A stretch of DNA of 64,000 nt from JAIBJN01 sp963775625 (GCA_963775625.1 CAVZJM010000003.1:62001-126000); one strand, 5' to 3'. Shown: positions 25,717 to 34,081, counted from the stretch's first letter. Program-made: numbers and translations. The notes: generated from the sequence alone by a model not told the origin.

Positions 25717-26828
25717 CGGAAGCCCGGCGCATCAGTGAGCCGTGGGGCATCGCGCTGGCCGTCGTCGCGCTCCTCGTCGCGATCGCGTCGCTCGTCTACG
25801 TCTCGCAGTTCGTGATCGAGCGGAACGCCCTCAGCACGGCCACCGACCCCGCCAGCCTGCGCGAACTCCGCGAGGTCGACAAGCTCTCGGCCGAGATCCG
25901 CCAAATCCGCAGCGACACCGGCGGCAGCCTCTTCTGGCTCAAGCTGCTGGCAGTGCTCGTCACCGTGGGCGGCGCGGTCGGCGGCTACCTGATCGGCCAG
26001 AGCCGGACGACGCGGAAGCGGCTCGAGTTCGAGGACCGGCGGAAGGTCGACGACCTCTACCAGCAGATGGTCGTCGAGCTGTCGGGGCAGAGCGACCTCC
26101 TGCGCACCGCGGCGGCCGTGAAGCTCGGCGAGCTGCTGCGCGCGTTCCCTCGCGAGTGGCAGGTCTCCGGGACGCGCCACGACGAGCTCGTGCAGCTGAC
26201 GAAGCAGGTGCTGGCTGCGTCGCTCGCGATCGAGACGAGCGAGAAGGTGCTGAAGACCCTGACCATCCAGGTCGTCCTCCATCACCCCTGGGCGGACGAC
26301 GCGACCGCGGAGCGTCGGTGCCACCCCTGGACGGAGCGGGCGGCGACCGTGTCCAAGGGCACCTACGGCGACCTGCGGAGCGCCGACCTCTCGAACGCAA
26401 AGGCGGAAGACGCCTATTGGGCGCGGGTCGACTTCACGTATGCCGACTTCTACAGGGCTCGGCTCGAGGACGCCTCGTTCAGGGAGGCGATTCTCGTCGG
26501 CGCCCAGTTCCGCGAGACGAAGCTTCATGCGGCGGTGCTCGCCGGGGCGGATTGCGAGAACGCCAACTTCAAGCTCGCCGAAGCGCCGCGCGCCGACTTC
26601 TCACGCGCCAACCTGAGCGGGGCCGTGTTCGAGGCGGTCGACCTGCGCGGCGCGCGCCTCGACGAGGCCAGGCTCGCCGGTGCCACGCTCCTCGGCTCCA
26701 AGGTGCACGGGGTCACGCTCGCGGGGGCGGTCGTGGACGGCGTCGAGGGCGAGGTCGACGTCTCGCCGGGAGGCGACGGCTCCGCGGTCGTGCCCGCGGC
26801 CGACTGGGCCCGCGCGGCTGCCGCTTAG
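25713..26828 (+). CDS. Two-helix membrane protein with pentapeptide repeats
   Basis: 371 residues from GTG 25713. Two membrane helices at about 12-35 (GIALAVVALLVAIASLVYV) and 73-92 (LFWLKLLAVLVTVGGAVGGYL) flank a short helical segment; a helical domain follows (about 95-210), then about 20 pentapeptide repeats (A[DN]LS/F pattern: LRSADLSNAKAEDAYWARV, ADFYRARLEDASF, ANLSGAVFEAVDL) forming a right-handed quadrilateral helix. Coupled to the SLOG sensor gene, it is the probable effector of a two-component sensing unit, similar in layout to SLOG plus SLATT 2TM pairs. Ordinary membrane protein function cannot be excluded. Confidence 0.75.
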   Translation: MTEARRISEPWGIALAVVALLVAIASLVYVSQFVIERNALSTATDPASLRELREVDKLSAEIRQIRSDTGGSLFWLKLLAVLVTVGGAVGGYLIGQSRTTRKRLEFEDRRKVDDLYQQMVVELSGQSDLLRTAAAVKLGELLRAFPREWQVSGTRHDELVQLTKQVLAASLAIETSEKVLKTLTIQVVLHHPWADDATAERRCHPWTERAATVSKGTYGDLRSADLSNAKAEDAYWARVDFTYADFYRARLEDASFREAILVGAQFRETKLHAAVLAGADCENANFKLAEAPRADFSRANLSGAVFEAVDLRGARLDEARLAGATLLGSKVHGVTLAGAVVDGVEGEVDVSPGGDGSAVVPAADWARAAAA

Positions 26829-27124
26829 CCGAAGCCGAGGACGAACTTGGCGTCCTCTGACATGCGCTCGGGGCTCCAGGGCGGCTCCCACGTGAGCTCG
26901 GTCTCGACCTGCTCGACGCCCTCGAGACTCTCGACGACCTCCCGGATCTGCTGCTCGATCATCGGGCCGACCGGGCAACCCATCGACGTCAGGCTGTAGG
27001 TGACGTGCACCTTCGGGCCCTCGACCTCGGCGTCGTAGAGGAGGCCGAGCTCGACGATGTCCATCCCGAGCTCCGGGTCTTCGACGACCCGTAGCGCCTC
27101 GAAGATGTCTTCGCGCGTTGGCAT
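26825..27124 (-). CDS. DUF59 / MIP18-type iron-sulfur cluster assembly factor
   Basis: 99 residues from ATG 27124. Matches the SufT/PaaD-like DUF59 fold: TREDIFEALRVVEDPELGMDIVELGLLYDAEVEG, then the conserved cysteine in TSMGCPVGPMIEQQI and a WEPPWSPERMSEDAKFVLG tail typical of the 100-residue stand-alone form. These proteins support maturation of Fe-S enzymes. It is the last gene of the operon that starts with the metallophosphoesterase at 31112, 10 bp after glpX, and overlaps the convergent pentapeptide gene by 4 bases. Confidence 0.88.
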   Translation of the reverse strand: MPTREDIFEALRVVEDPELGMDIVELGLLYDAEVEGPKVHVTYSLTSMGCPVGPMIEQQIREVVESLEGVEQVETELTWEPPWSPERMSEDAKFVLGFG

Positions 27125-27134
27125 GGCTTCAAGG

Positions 27135-28109
27135 CTACCCGAGAAGGCGCACCTCCTTGCGCCGCTCGCGGGCAAAGAAGTGAATCCCGTCGACGAAGCG
27201 CACCCAGTTGTGGCGGGTGCACATGACGAGCGAGTGCGAGCGGGCGCTGTCGGTCAGGAAGCGAACGCCCCTGAGCAGATCGCCGTTCGTGACCCCGGTG
27301 GCGGCGACGATCACCTCGCCCGGAGCGAGCTCGTCGGTCTCGAACACCTTGTAGAGGTCGTCGATCCCGTGCTCCCGCGCCTGCTCGATCTCGTCGCGCG
27401 AGGTCGGCCAGAACTGCGCCTGGAGCTCGCCGCCGAGGCAGCGCAGGGCGGCCGCGGAGACCACGGCCTGGCGCGCGCCGCCGATCCCAACGGCCAGGTG
27501 GTCGTTGGTGCCGCGCACGGCGGCCGTGATCGACGCGGTGACGTCGCCGTCCTGGATCAGCTTGATGCGGGCGCCGGAGGCGCGGATCTCCTCGATCAGG
27601 TCGTGGTGCCGCGGCCGGTCGAGGACGATCGCGGTGATGTCCGCCGGCCGGCGGCCGTACGCGTCGGCGATCGAGGCGACGTTCTCGCCGATCGGCTTCC
27701 CCAGGTCGATCCGGCCTCGGGCGACGGGGCCGACCGCCATCTTGCGCATGTACATCTGCGGCAGGCGCGGGAAGGAGCCCGACTCGCCGGACGCGATCAT
27801 GGACATCGCCCCGTAGTCGCCGCGGGCGACGACCGCCCGCCCTTCGAGCGGGTCGACCGCCAGGTCGACCTCGGGCCCACCGCTTCCTACCGTGCCGCCG
27901 ATGGCGAGCGCATCGTGCTCCTCGTCGCCGCCGACGACCACCCGGCCGGTGATCTCGAGCGCGTCGAGCCCTTCGCGCATCGCGGTCGCGGCCGACTCCT
28001 CCGCACCCTTGACGTCGCCGCGGCCGAGCCAGCGCGCGCCTGCGAGAGCCGCCCGCTCGGTGACGGCCGCGTAGGCCTCGCACCGGCAGCGGACGTCCTG
28101 GTCGGTCAA
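27135..28109 (-). CDS. glpX: Class II fructose-1,6-bisphosphatase, copy 1
   Basis: 324 residues, intact. GlpX family: RWLGRGDVKGAEESAATAMR, VVGGDEEHDALAIGG, the metal site DLAVDPLEGRAVVARGD, VLDRPRHHDLIEEIR, LIQDGDVTASI, GIGGARQAVVSAAALRCLGG and ATGVTNGDLLRGVRF. It removes the 1-phosphate of fructose 1,6-bisphosphate in gluconeogenesis (sedoheptulose bisphosphate in some relatives). Its ATG overlaps the stop of the 2-phosphoglycerate kinase gene. A second copy at 45001-45990 carries a frameshift, so this may be the functional one. Confidence 0.93.
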   Translation of the reverse strand: MTDQDVRCRCEAYAAVTERAALAGARWLGRGDVKGAEESAATAMREGLDALEITGRVVVGGDEEHDALAIGGTVGSGGPEVDLAVDPLEGRAVVARGDYGAMSMIASGESGSFPRLPQMYMRKMAVGPVARGRIDLGKPIGENVASIADAYGRRPADITAIVLDRPRHHDLIEEIRASGARIKLIQDGDVTASITAAVRGTNDHLAVGIGGARQAVVSAAALRCLGGELQAQFWPTSRDEIEQAREHGIDDLYKVFETDELAPGEVIVAATGVTNGDLLRGVRFLTDSARSHSLVMCTRHNWVRFVDGIHFFARERRKEVRLLG

Positions 28110-29029
28110 GCTCGCGCCTGGTCCCGGGCGCGCTCGACCTCGGCCAGGACCAGATGGATGATCCCGTTCACCGCGGTCTCCATCCGGGCGTTCTCGATCA
28201 CCGGCACGCCCGCCTTCTCGGCCCGCTCGACGAGGTAGTCCTGGATGCGCCGGATCTCGGGAAGCGACCGGAGGTACTTCTGCATCGGCCGCAGGCCCTG
28301 CGAGCCGGCGTCACGGATCCAGAAGTGCCGCGCGTGCTCGTCCTCGTCGGCGATGGCGAGCATGCACTGAACGACGACGGCTCCGTCGTAGGAGCGCGGG
28401 AGCGCGCCCGGTACGAGATGGACGCCCTCCACGGCGAGCGAATAGCTCTCCTCGAGCGCCCGGGCGATGACCGCCTTGACCCCGACGAGGACGTTTCGGG
28501 TCTGCTCCTTGAAGCCGAGCAGCGCCACGTCGACCTCCTCGCCCTCGTGGATGCGAACCGCCGGGCCGGCCTCGAAGCTCGAGTAGTGGATCGAGGGCAT
28601 GAACCGCTGAGCGAAGAAGGCTCGCATCGTCTGGCGCACGGTGTCCGTGGAGGTGACCCGGGTGATGCCCAGGCGATGGGAGATCTCCGTCGCCACCGTG
28701 GACTTGCCGGTACCCGTCGCGCCGCCGACCAGGAGGACGATCGGCAGGTCGAGCTCGCGCAGCGCCTGGAGGCGGCGGAGGTGGAGAACCGCCTCGCCGT
28801 TCTCGTGCTCGGCGAGCACGGACGCGGCGACGTCGTAGAGGCGCTCGGCGGCGACGGCCTCGTCCTCCTGCCCGCGCGCCAGCTCGCCCTCGATCAGCCG
28901 GGCGAGCTCGTAGGCCCGCTCGGGACGGATGCCGGTGCCCATGAGCGTCCTGGCCATGAGCCCCTTCGAGTAGGGGAGCCTGACGTCCTCGGAGAGGAGC
29001 GCCTCGGGAGGGCGGCGGTCGCTGTTCAC
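28106..29029 (-). CDS. 2-phosphoglycerate kinase
   Basis: 307 residues from GTG 29029. An N-terminal ATP-cone-like part (LPYSKGLMARTLMGTGIRPERAYELARLIEGEL) precedes the kinase with P-loop GGATGTGKSTVATEISHRLGI and STDTVRQTMRAFF, as in archaeal 2-phosphoglycerate kinases. It phosphorylates 2-phosphoglycerate to 2,3-bisphosphoglycerate, the precursor of cyclic 2,3-diphosphoglycerate; the synthetase is encoded directly upstream with a GTGA overlap. The pair is best known from methanogens. Confidence 0.9.
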   Translation of the reverse strand: MNSDRRPPEALLSEDVRLPYSKGLMARTLMGTGIRPERAYELARLIEGELARGQEDEAVAAERLYDVAASVLAEHENGEAVLHLRRLQALRELDLPIVLLVGGATGTGKSTVATEISHRLGITRVTSTDTVRQTMRAFFAQRFMPSIHYSSFEAGPAVRIHEGEEVDVALLGFKEQTRNVLVGVKAVIARALEESYSLAVEGVHLVPGALPRSYDGAVVVQCMLAIADEDEHARHFWIRDAGSQGLRPMQKYLRSLPEIRRIQDYLVERAEKAGVPVIENARMETAVNGIIHLVLAEVERARDQARA

Positions 29030-30330
29030 GCCACCGTCCCGGCGGCGATCACCGCGTCCGCCACGGCCTCCACCGCCTCGTCCAGGTCGAGCTCTCCGGG
29101 GAGCGGCAGAACCTCGTTGTCGGCGAACACGACCGGGACGCCGCGCGTCTCGGCGGTCTCGGCGACCACGTCGATGGCCGCCGCCTTGATCTCCGTCAGG
29201 TAGACCTCGGCGCCGGCGACCTCGGACGAGTCGAGCTCCGCGAGCAGGACGTCCCGATCGGCCAGGCTGCCCGAGACGAAGACGACCTCGGCGCCGTGCG
29301 CGTGCGTGAGGTGCTCGCGCAGCTTGTCGTGGATGGAGGCCGGCGCAGTCGAGAAGAACGCGACCCGGCGGCCGGCGACCGACTCGACCGGGCGGGGGCG
29401 CAGCACGGTGGCGATCACGGGCAAGTCGGGATCGACGCCGGCGATCGCCAGACGGAGGACGTCGATCTGCTCGGGCGTGGCCAGCGGCGCCTCGCACATG
29501 GTGAGAACGACCAGGTCGCTGAGGAACAGGCGGTAGGGGCCGAGGTGGCCCGTCAGGGTCTCCGGCTCCTGATGCGCGCCTGCCACCAGGATCCTGGCGC
29601 CCGCGTCGATCGGAGGGAGAGTCGCCCCGCTCGCCTCCAGCAGGACGAGGTCCGGGCCGAGCCCGGCGGCGAGCTGCGCGGCCTCCTCGACGTTGGAGAC
29701 GAACGGCTCGCCGGCCAGCCCGCCGCCGCAGCGACGGGCGCCGACCGTGACGACGCCGGCGAGCGCGGCGTCCTCGAGGTAGTCGGAGGCCGCATGGACA
29801 CCCGAGCGCGAGAGCGCGAGCAGGTCGGCGACTGAAGGGGGCGCCGGCATCACGACCGGCTCCCGTGGGCCGCCGCGGCCCATGGCGACGACGACGATCT
29901 CGCGCGAACGGGAGAGCAGCCGGGCGACGTGCCCCGCCACCGCGGTCTTGCCCACGCGCTTGCCCGTCCCGATCACGGCCAGCGCCGGCTGCGCGTAGGG
30001 CGCGAACCGGACCGGGTCGAGCCTGAAATCGGCTCCCACGTACGGAACTCCGTGCGAGAGGGCCCGCGAGGCGAGCCGAAAGCGGCGCCGCGGGCCCACG
30101 ACCGGCTCGTCCGAGAGGTCGACGACGACGTCCACGTCGACCTCGGCCAGCGCCTCGGCCAGCGTGCTCCAGAGCTGGACGCCGTAGTCGGGAACGCCTC
30201 CGCGGAGCTTCTCGGTCCCCCCGAGCAGGACCGCGCCGACGATCTCGTAGGGCAGGCTCGCCAGCGTCTCGACGACGACGTCCGGGTAGTGCTCCCCGTC
30301 GATGAGCGCGAGCGCCTTTGGAACCCTCAT
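29026..30330 (-). CDS. Cyclic 2,3-diphosphoglycerate synthetase
   Basis: 434 residues from ATG 30330. The N-terminal part (ALALIDGEHYPDVVVETLASLPYEIVGAVLLGGTEKL) and the nucleotide-binding motif AVIGTGKRVGKTAVAGHVARLL match cDPG synthetases, about 460 residues in Methanothermus. The enzyme closes the phosphate ring of 2,3-bisphosphoglycerate using ATP. cDPG is a thermo- and osmoprotectant and phosphate store in methanogens. Coupled by overlaps to the metallophosphoesterase upstream and the 2-phosphoglycerate kinase downstream, giving a complete two-step route from glycolytic 2-phosphoglycerate. Confidence 0.9.
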   Translation of the reverse strand: MRVPKALALIDGEHYPDVVVETLASLPYEIVGAVLLGGTEKLRGGVPDYGVQLWSTLAEALAEVDVDVVVDLSDEPVVGPRRRFRLASRALSHGVPYVGADFRLDPVRFAPYAQPALAVIGTGKRVGKTAVAGHVARLLSRSREIVVVAMGRGGPREPVVMPAPPSVADLLALSRSGVHAASDYLEDAALAGVVTVGARRCGGGLAGEPFVSNVEEAAQLAAGLGPDLVLLEASGATLPPIDAGARILVAGAHQEPETLTGHLGPYRLFLSDLVVLTMCEAPLATPEQIDVLRLAIAGVDPDLPVIATVLRPRPVESVAGRRVAFFSTAPASIHDKLREHLTHAHGAEVVFVSGSLADRDVLLAELDSSEVAGAEVYLTEIKAAAIDVVAETAETRGVPVVFADNEVLPLPGELDLDEAVEAVADAVIAAGTVA

Positions 30331-31112
30331 TGCCGCCGCGTCAGCTCGGTCTCGATGCGGGCCGTGTACTTCTCGTACTCGAGGGTCTCGGTCGAGAATT
30401 GGATGATCCGCTCCTGCCCGTGAAACGGGTACTTGCGCCAGACGTCCACGTGCGTGCCCTCGATCTCGACCAGGTTGTAGCACGGTCTGGTCTTGCCCCT
30501 GAGGCGGAGCGAGGAAACGGTGCCGGCGTTGACGACGAAGAGGTTCTCGAGCCGCCAGGCGTACGGCACGTGCTTGTGGCCGGAGAGGACGAGGTTGACG
30601 CCGACGTGCTGGAGCACCTCGAGCGCGTCGCCGGCGTCGTAGACGACGTTGCGCTCCCGCCCGGTGCCCGGAACCGGCAGCAGATGGTGGTGGAGGACGA
30701 AGATGCGGAAGTCGGCAGGCTCGGCGAACTGCTCCTCGATCCACGGGTAGCGGCCCCGCCCGATCACGCCGTGGTCGAGATCCGGCTCGGACGAGTCGAT
30801 CGCGACGACCGAGACGCCCCCCACGTGCAGCGTGCGCCTGCGCTCGCCGAAGAGCTCCTCGAAGTGGATGTAGCCGACGTTCCGCGAGTCGTGGTTTCCC
30901 GGAACGACGACGACGTGCTCGCACTCGAGCCGGTCGAAGTACCCCTTGGCCTCCGCGTACTCCTGCTGGAAGCCGAACGTCGTCAGGTCGCCGGAGCACA
31001 CGACGATGTCCGGCTCGAGCTCGTTGATCTCCATGATCGCGCGATCGGCGAGGTTCGGCACGAAGTACGGCGAGCCGCAGTGGAGATCGGAGAAGTGCGC
31101 GATCTTGAACAG
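30327..31112 (-). CDS. Calcineurin-like metallophosphoesterase, non-canonical start
   Basis: 261 residues if started at the CTG at 31112 (LFKIAHFSDLHCGSPYF). Metal motifs: SDLHCG, VCSGDLTTFG, VVPGNHDSRNV, LHHHLLP and SGHKHVPY. The first motif DxH lies upstream of every ATG, GTG or TTG in the frame; the next canonical start (GTG 31061) would delete it. CTG 31112 has aagggg about 7 bases upstream. It is the first gene of the cDPG operon and may hydrolyse a phosphodiester, perhaps cDPG or a cyclic nucleotide; this is only suggested by context. A TAAGAT box lies at 31144-31149 on the minus strand. Confidence 0.85.
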   Translation of the reverse strand: MFKIAHFSDLHCGSPYFVPNLADRAIMEINELEPDIVVCSGDLTTFGFQQEYAEAKGYFDRLECEHVVVVPGNHDSRNVGYIHFEELFGERRRTLHVGGVSVVAIDSSEPDLDHGVIGRGRYPWIEEQFAEPADFRIFVLHHHLLPVPGTGRERNVVYDAGDALEVLQHVGVNLVLSGHKHVPYAWRLENLFVVNAGTVSSLRLRGKTRPCYNLVEIEGTHVDVWRKYPFHGQERIIQFSTETLEYEKYTARIETELTRRQ

Positions 31113-31188
31113 CCTGAGCCCCTTCGCAGACGGCGGTATTCGAATCTTAGGGGTGGCCGTCCGAGGTCGTTGCTACCTTTTCAGGAGG

Positions 31189-31548
31189 ATGCGCCCAGAA
31201 AGCGGCGATTTCCAGGAGTATTCCGGGACCGTCTTCGCCAACGAGGCCGAGGTCGAGTGTGCGCGCCTCCTCGACTACCACGGCATCCGGTGGGACTACG
31301 AGCCACGCTCGTTCCCGCTCGAGACGGACGAGGAGGGCCGGGTCGTGGAGGCCTTCACGCCCGACTTCTACCTCCCCGAGCAGGATCTCTACCTCGAGGT
31401 CACCGTGATGAAGCAGTCGCTCGTCACGCGGAAGAACCGCAAGATCCGGAAGTTCCGCGAACGGTACCCCGACGTCAAGGTCAAGCTCTTCACACGGCGT
31501 GACTTCGAGCGGCTGGGTCAGAAATACGGCCTGAACCTCGTTACGTAG
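31189..31548 (+). CDS. PD-(D/E)XK-like putative nuclease
   Basis: 119 residues from ATG 31189 with aggagg directly upstream. The pattern NEAEVECARLLDYHGIRWDYEPRSFPL, then FTPDFYLPEQDLYLEVTVMKQ is that of small restriction-endonuclease-fold proteins: a conserved Glu in helix 1, an Asp in TPDFYL and Glu-x-Thr/Lys on the next strand. A basic helix-rich end (RKNRKIRKFRERYPDVKVKLF) could contact nucleic acid. It precedes hpt and may be cotranscribed with it. The target is unknown, and the catalytic lysine is not in its usual spacing. Confidence 0.65.
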   Translation: MRPESGDFQEYSGTVFANEAEVECARLLDYHGIRWDYEPRSFPLETDEEGRVVEAFTPDFYLPEQDLYLEVTVMKQSLVTRKNRKIRKFRERYPDVKVKLFTRRDFERLGQKYGLNLVT

Positions 31549-31598
31549 AGCCTCGCCCCGGCGAGGTCTATCTCTCCCGGGAGGAGCTCGCGGCGCGC

Positions 31599-32072
31599 GT
31601 GGACGAGCTCGGGGCCGAGATCGCGCGCGACTACGCCGGCCGCGACCTTCTCCTCGTCACCGTGCTCAAGGGCGCGTTCATGTTCGCGTCCGACCTCGCT
31701 CGGGCCGTCACGATCCCGCACGCGATGGACTTCCTCGTCCTCGCCGGCTACGGCGGCGACCTGGGCGGCCGCACGCGCATCCGGCTGCTCAAGGACCTCG
31801 AGCTCCCGATCGCGAAGCGGGACGTCCTCCTCGTCGAGAACGTCGTCGACACCGGCCTGACGCTGAACTACGTCGTGAAGACGCTCACGCTCCGCGACCC
31901 GGGCAGCATCGCCGTGTGCACGCTCTTCGACCGGCCCTACAGGCGGCTGGTCGACGACCTGCCGATGCGCTACGTCGGCTTCACGATTCCCGACCAGTTC
32001 TTCCTCGGCTACGGCTTCGACCTGCACGAGCGCTACCGCGGCCTGCCCGACGTGCACGTCACCGACGAGTAA
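31599..32072 (+). CDS. hpt: Hypoxanthine phosphoribosyltransferase
   Basis: Purine salvage enzyme: VTVLKGAFMFASDLAR, the PRPP loop VLLVENVVDTGLTLNYV and RPYRRLVDDLPMRYVGFTIPDQFFLGYGFDLHERYRGLPDVHV are typical. The acidic pair of the PRPP loop is Glu-Asn where the family has Glu-Asp. The 157-residue frame begins at GTG 31599, but family-like residues (EVYLSREELAARVDELG) start about 15 codons earlier, with no ATG, GTG or TTG back to the in-frame stop at 31500. So the true start is either truncated here or non-canonical. Confidence 0.88.
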   Translation: MDELGAEIARDYAGRDLLLVTVLKGAFMFASDLARAVTIPHAMDFLVLAGYGGDLGGRTRIRLLKDLELPIAKRDVLLVENVVDTGLTLNYVVKTLTLRDPGSIAVCTLFDRPYRRLVDDLPMRYVGFTIPDQFFLGYGFDLHERYRGLPDVHVTDE

Positions 32073-32081
32073 CCTCCGGAC

Positions 32082-32705
32082 ATGCCGGCCGAGCTGATCG
32101 GCTTCCTCGGCGTCGCCGTCCTCGTGATCGTGACTCCCGGGCCCGACACGGCCCTGACGATCCGGAACACCCTCATCGGCGGCCGGGCTGGCGGAATCGC
32201 CACCGCGTTCGGGGTGGTCGGCGGTCAGGCGGTGTGGGCGCTCGCGACGAGCCTCGGCGTCGTTGCGCTCCTGCTCGCCTCGGAGCCTGCGTTCGCCGCC
32301 GTGCGGCTGGCCGGTGCCGCCTACCTCGTCTACCTGGGCGCCCAGACGCTCGTCGCGGCCTGGCGCGGCGGCTCCTGGGAGGTCGCGACCGGGGGGACGT
32401 CCACTCTCGCGCCCAGGGTGGCGGCCCGCCAGGGCCTCGTCAGCAACCTCGGGAACCCCAAGATGGCGGCGTTCTTCCCCAGCCTCCTGCCCCAGTTCGC
32501 GCCGGCCGGCGAGCCGGCGTTCACCCCGCTGCTCCTGCTCGGCCTGCTCTTCTGCACGATGACCCTGCTGTGGCTGATCGCCTATGCGGTCGTCGTCTCA
32601 CGCGCTCAGGGCTTCCTCCGGCGCACCGGCGTCAAGCGGGCCCTCGAGGCCCTCACCGGCACCGTGCTGGTCGGGCTCGGGCTGCGGCTGGCCGCCGAAC
32701 GCTAG
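32082..32705 (+). CDS. LysE/RhtB family amino acid exporter
   Basis: 207 residues with six hydrophobic helices. The family signature PGPDTALTIRNTLIGGRAGGIATAFGVVGGQ lies near the N-terminus, and LVSNLGNPKMAAFFPSLLPQF in the middle matches the conserved NPK motif. Exports amino acids (lysine, homoserine or threonine type) or related metabolites driven by the proton motive force; the substrate is not predictable. It follows hpt by 9 bp. Confidence 0.9.
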   Translation: MPAELIGFLGVAVLVIVTPGPDTALTIRNTLIGGRAGGIATAFGVVGGQAVWALATSLGVVALLLASEPAFAAVRLAGAAYLVYLGAQTLVAAWRGGSWEVATGGTSTLAPRVAARQGLVSNLGNPKMAAFFPSLLPQFAPAGEPAFTPLLLLGLLFCTMTLLWLIAYAVVVSRAQGFLRRTGVKRALEALTGTVLVGLGLRLAAER

Positions 32706-32768
32706 CCTAGGAGAGCTTGGCGGAACGTCGCTCGGCGCGGCCCGGCGGCACACGCTGCACCCTCCTGA

Positions 32769-33968
32769 CTACAGGTAGCCCATCGGGTCGACCGGGGTCG
32801 CGTTCACGCGCACCTCGAAGTGGAGGTGCGGCCCGGTCGAGTTCCCGGTCGTGCCGACGTAGCCGATGACCGTCCCCTGCGAGACGGAGCCGCCGCCGAC
32901 GGCGAAGCTGGACTGGTGCGCGTAAGCCGTCGCCAGGCCGTTTCCGTGGTCGATGATCGTGATGTTCCCGTAGCCGCTCATGGAGCCGGCGTAGATGATC
33001 CTCCCGCTCGCGACGGCGCGAATCGGCGTCCCGCTCGGCGCGGCGATGTCGATGCCCTCGTGCATCCGCCCCCAGCGCCAGCCGAAGCCGCTCGTGACGA
33101 TCCCGTTGACGGGCCAGATGAAGCCGCTCGACGACGATCCGTCGCCCGTCGAGCCTCCGCTCGAGCCGCCGCTCGACCCTCGGATCTGGGCGGCGAGCTT
33201 CGCGCTCTGCGCCTGCATCGCCTCGACGTCCTCTTCGGCCTCGTGGCGATTCGCCTGGACGGATGCGAGGACGCTCTGACGGTCGGCCCTGGCGGCGGCC
33301 AGCGCGTTCTGCTGCGCCACGAGCGCCTCCTTCGCGGCCACCTGCTCGGCCGTCTTCCGGGCGAGAGCCCGGGTCTCGACCGCGACCTCGACCCTCGTCA
33401 GCCGCGTTTCCTCGCGCGCGACCCTGAGCTCGTCGCGGAGCGTCTGGATCTGCTCCGCGATCGCCCGGTCCTGGCGGCCGATCGACTCGAAGTACTCGAG
33501 CTGGTCGACGATGTCGTCGAGGCTCTGGACCTGCAGGAGGATCTCGAAGGCGTCCGTCTCGTCGCTCTGGTAGAGCTCGATGAGCCGCTCCTCGAGACGC
33601 GCCTGCGCGATCGTGAACTGCGTCTGGAGGTGCTCGATCCCACGGGTCTGCTCCTCGACGCGCTCCTTGAGCACCACGAGCCGGCGCTCGTGGGCGGCGA
33701 GGTCGGTCTCGAGGTCGTCGATGAGGGCCGAGAGCGCGCCGATGTCGCCTCCGAGCGCGTCGATCCGCTGGCTCACGGCCTGGATGTCGGAGGTGAGGAC
33801 CCCCTCCTTCCGCTTGGCCGCCTTGATCTCCTCGCGAAGCCCCGAGATCCTCCGGTCGAGGTCCGCCTTGCGATCGGCCGGGGACTGGCCGAGGGCCGCG
33901 GGCACGCCCAGCACGACGAGCACGCCGAGAAGCGCTGCTGCGAGGCAGATGCGGCGAGCGTCAACCAC
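32769..33968 (-). CDS. Murein hydrolase activator / M23 family peptidase
   Basis: 399 residues: signal peptide (ICLAAALLGVLVVLGVPAALGQS), a long coiled coil (about 35-260), a Ser/Gly-rich linker (SSGGSSGGSTGDGSSSSG) and a C-terminal LytM/M23 domain. The zinc site is complete: HEGIDIAAPSGTP, the HQSSF region and GPHLHFEVR. The layout is that of EnvC/NlpD-like activators and of actinobacterial cell separation endopeptidases. The upstream 113 bp up to the next gene hold no clear promoter. Confidence 0.9.
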   Translation of the reverse strand: MVDARRICLAAALLGVLVVLGVPAALGQSPADRKADLDRRISGLREEIKAAKRKEGVLTSDIQAVSQRIDALGGDIGALSALIDDLETDLAAHERRLVVLKERVEEQTRGIEHLQTQFTIAQARLEERLIELYQSDETDAFEILLQVQSLDDIVDQLEYFESIGRQDRAIAEQIQTLRDELRVAREETRLTRVEVAVETRALARKTAEQVAAKEALVAQQNALAAARADRQSVLASVQANRHEAEEDVEAMQAQSAKLAAQIRGSSGGSSGGSTGDGSSSSGFIWPVNGIVTSGFGWRWGRMHEGIDIAAPSGTPIRAVASGRIIYAGSMSGYGNITIIDHGNGLATAYAHQSSFAVGGGSVSQGTVIGYVGTTGNSTGPHLHFEVRVNATPVDPMGYL

Positions 33969-34081
33969 CGGAACGATTTCGGCGGAAATGCAGGAGTCCC
34001 TGCGGTCCCCACCGGGGGTCTTCGGACTCGAACGGCCTCTGTTGTAGCACGGCCGGCGGTCACCGTGCGTTCCTCACCCGA

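Noticed and set aside
33969..34081. Possible riboswitch upstream of the M23 peptidase (such genes can carry ydaO-type cyclic di-AMP switches)
   Set aside because: The 113-bp region lacks the conserved ydaO core sequences and shows only short G/C hairpins.
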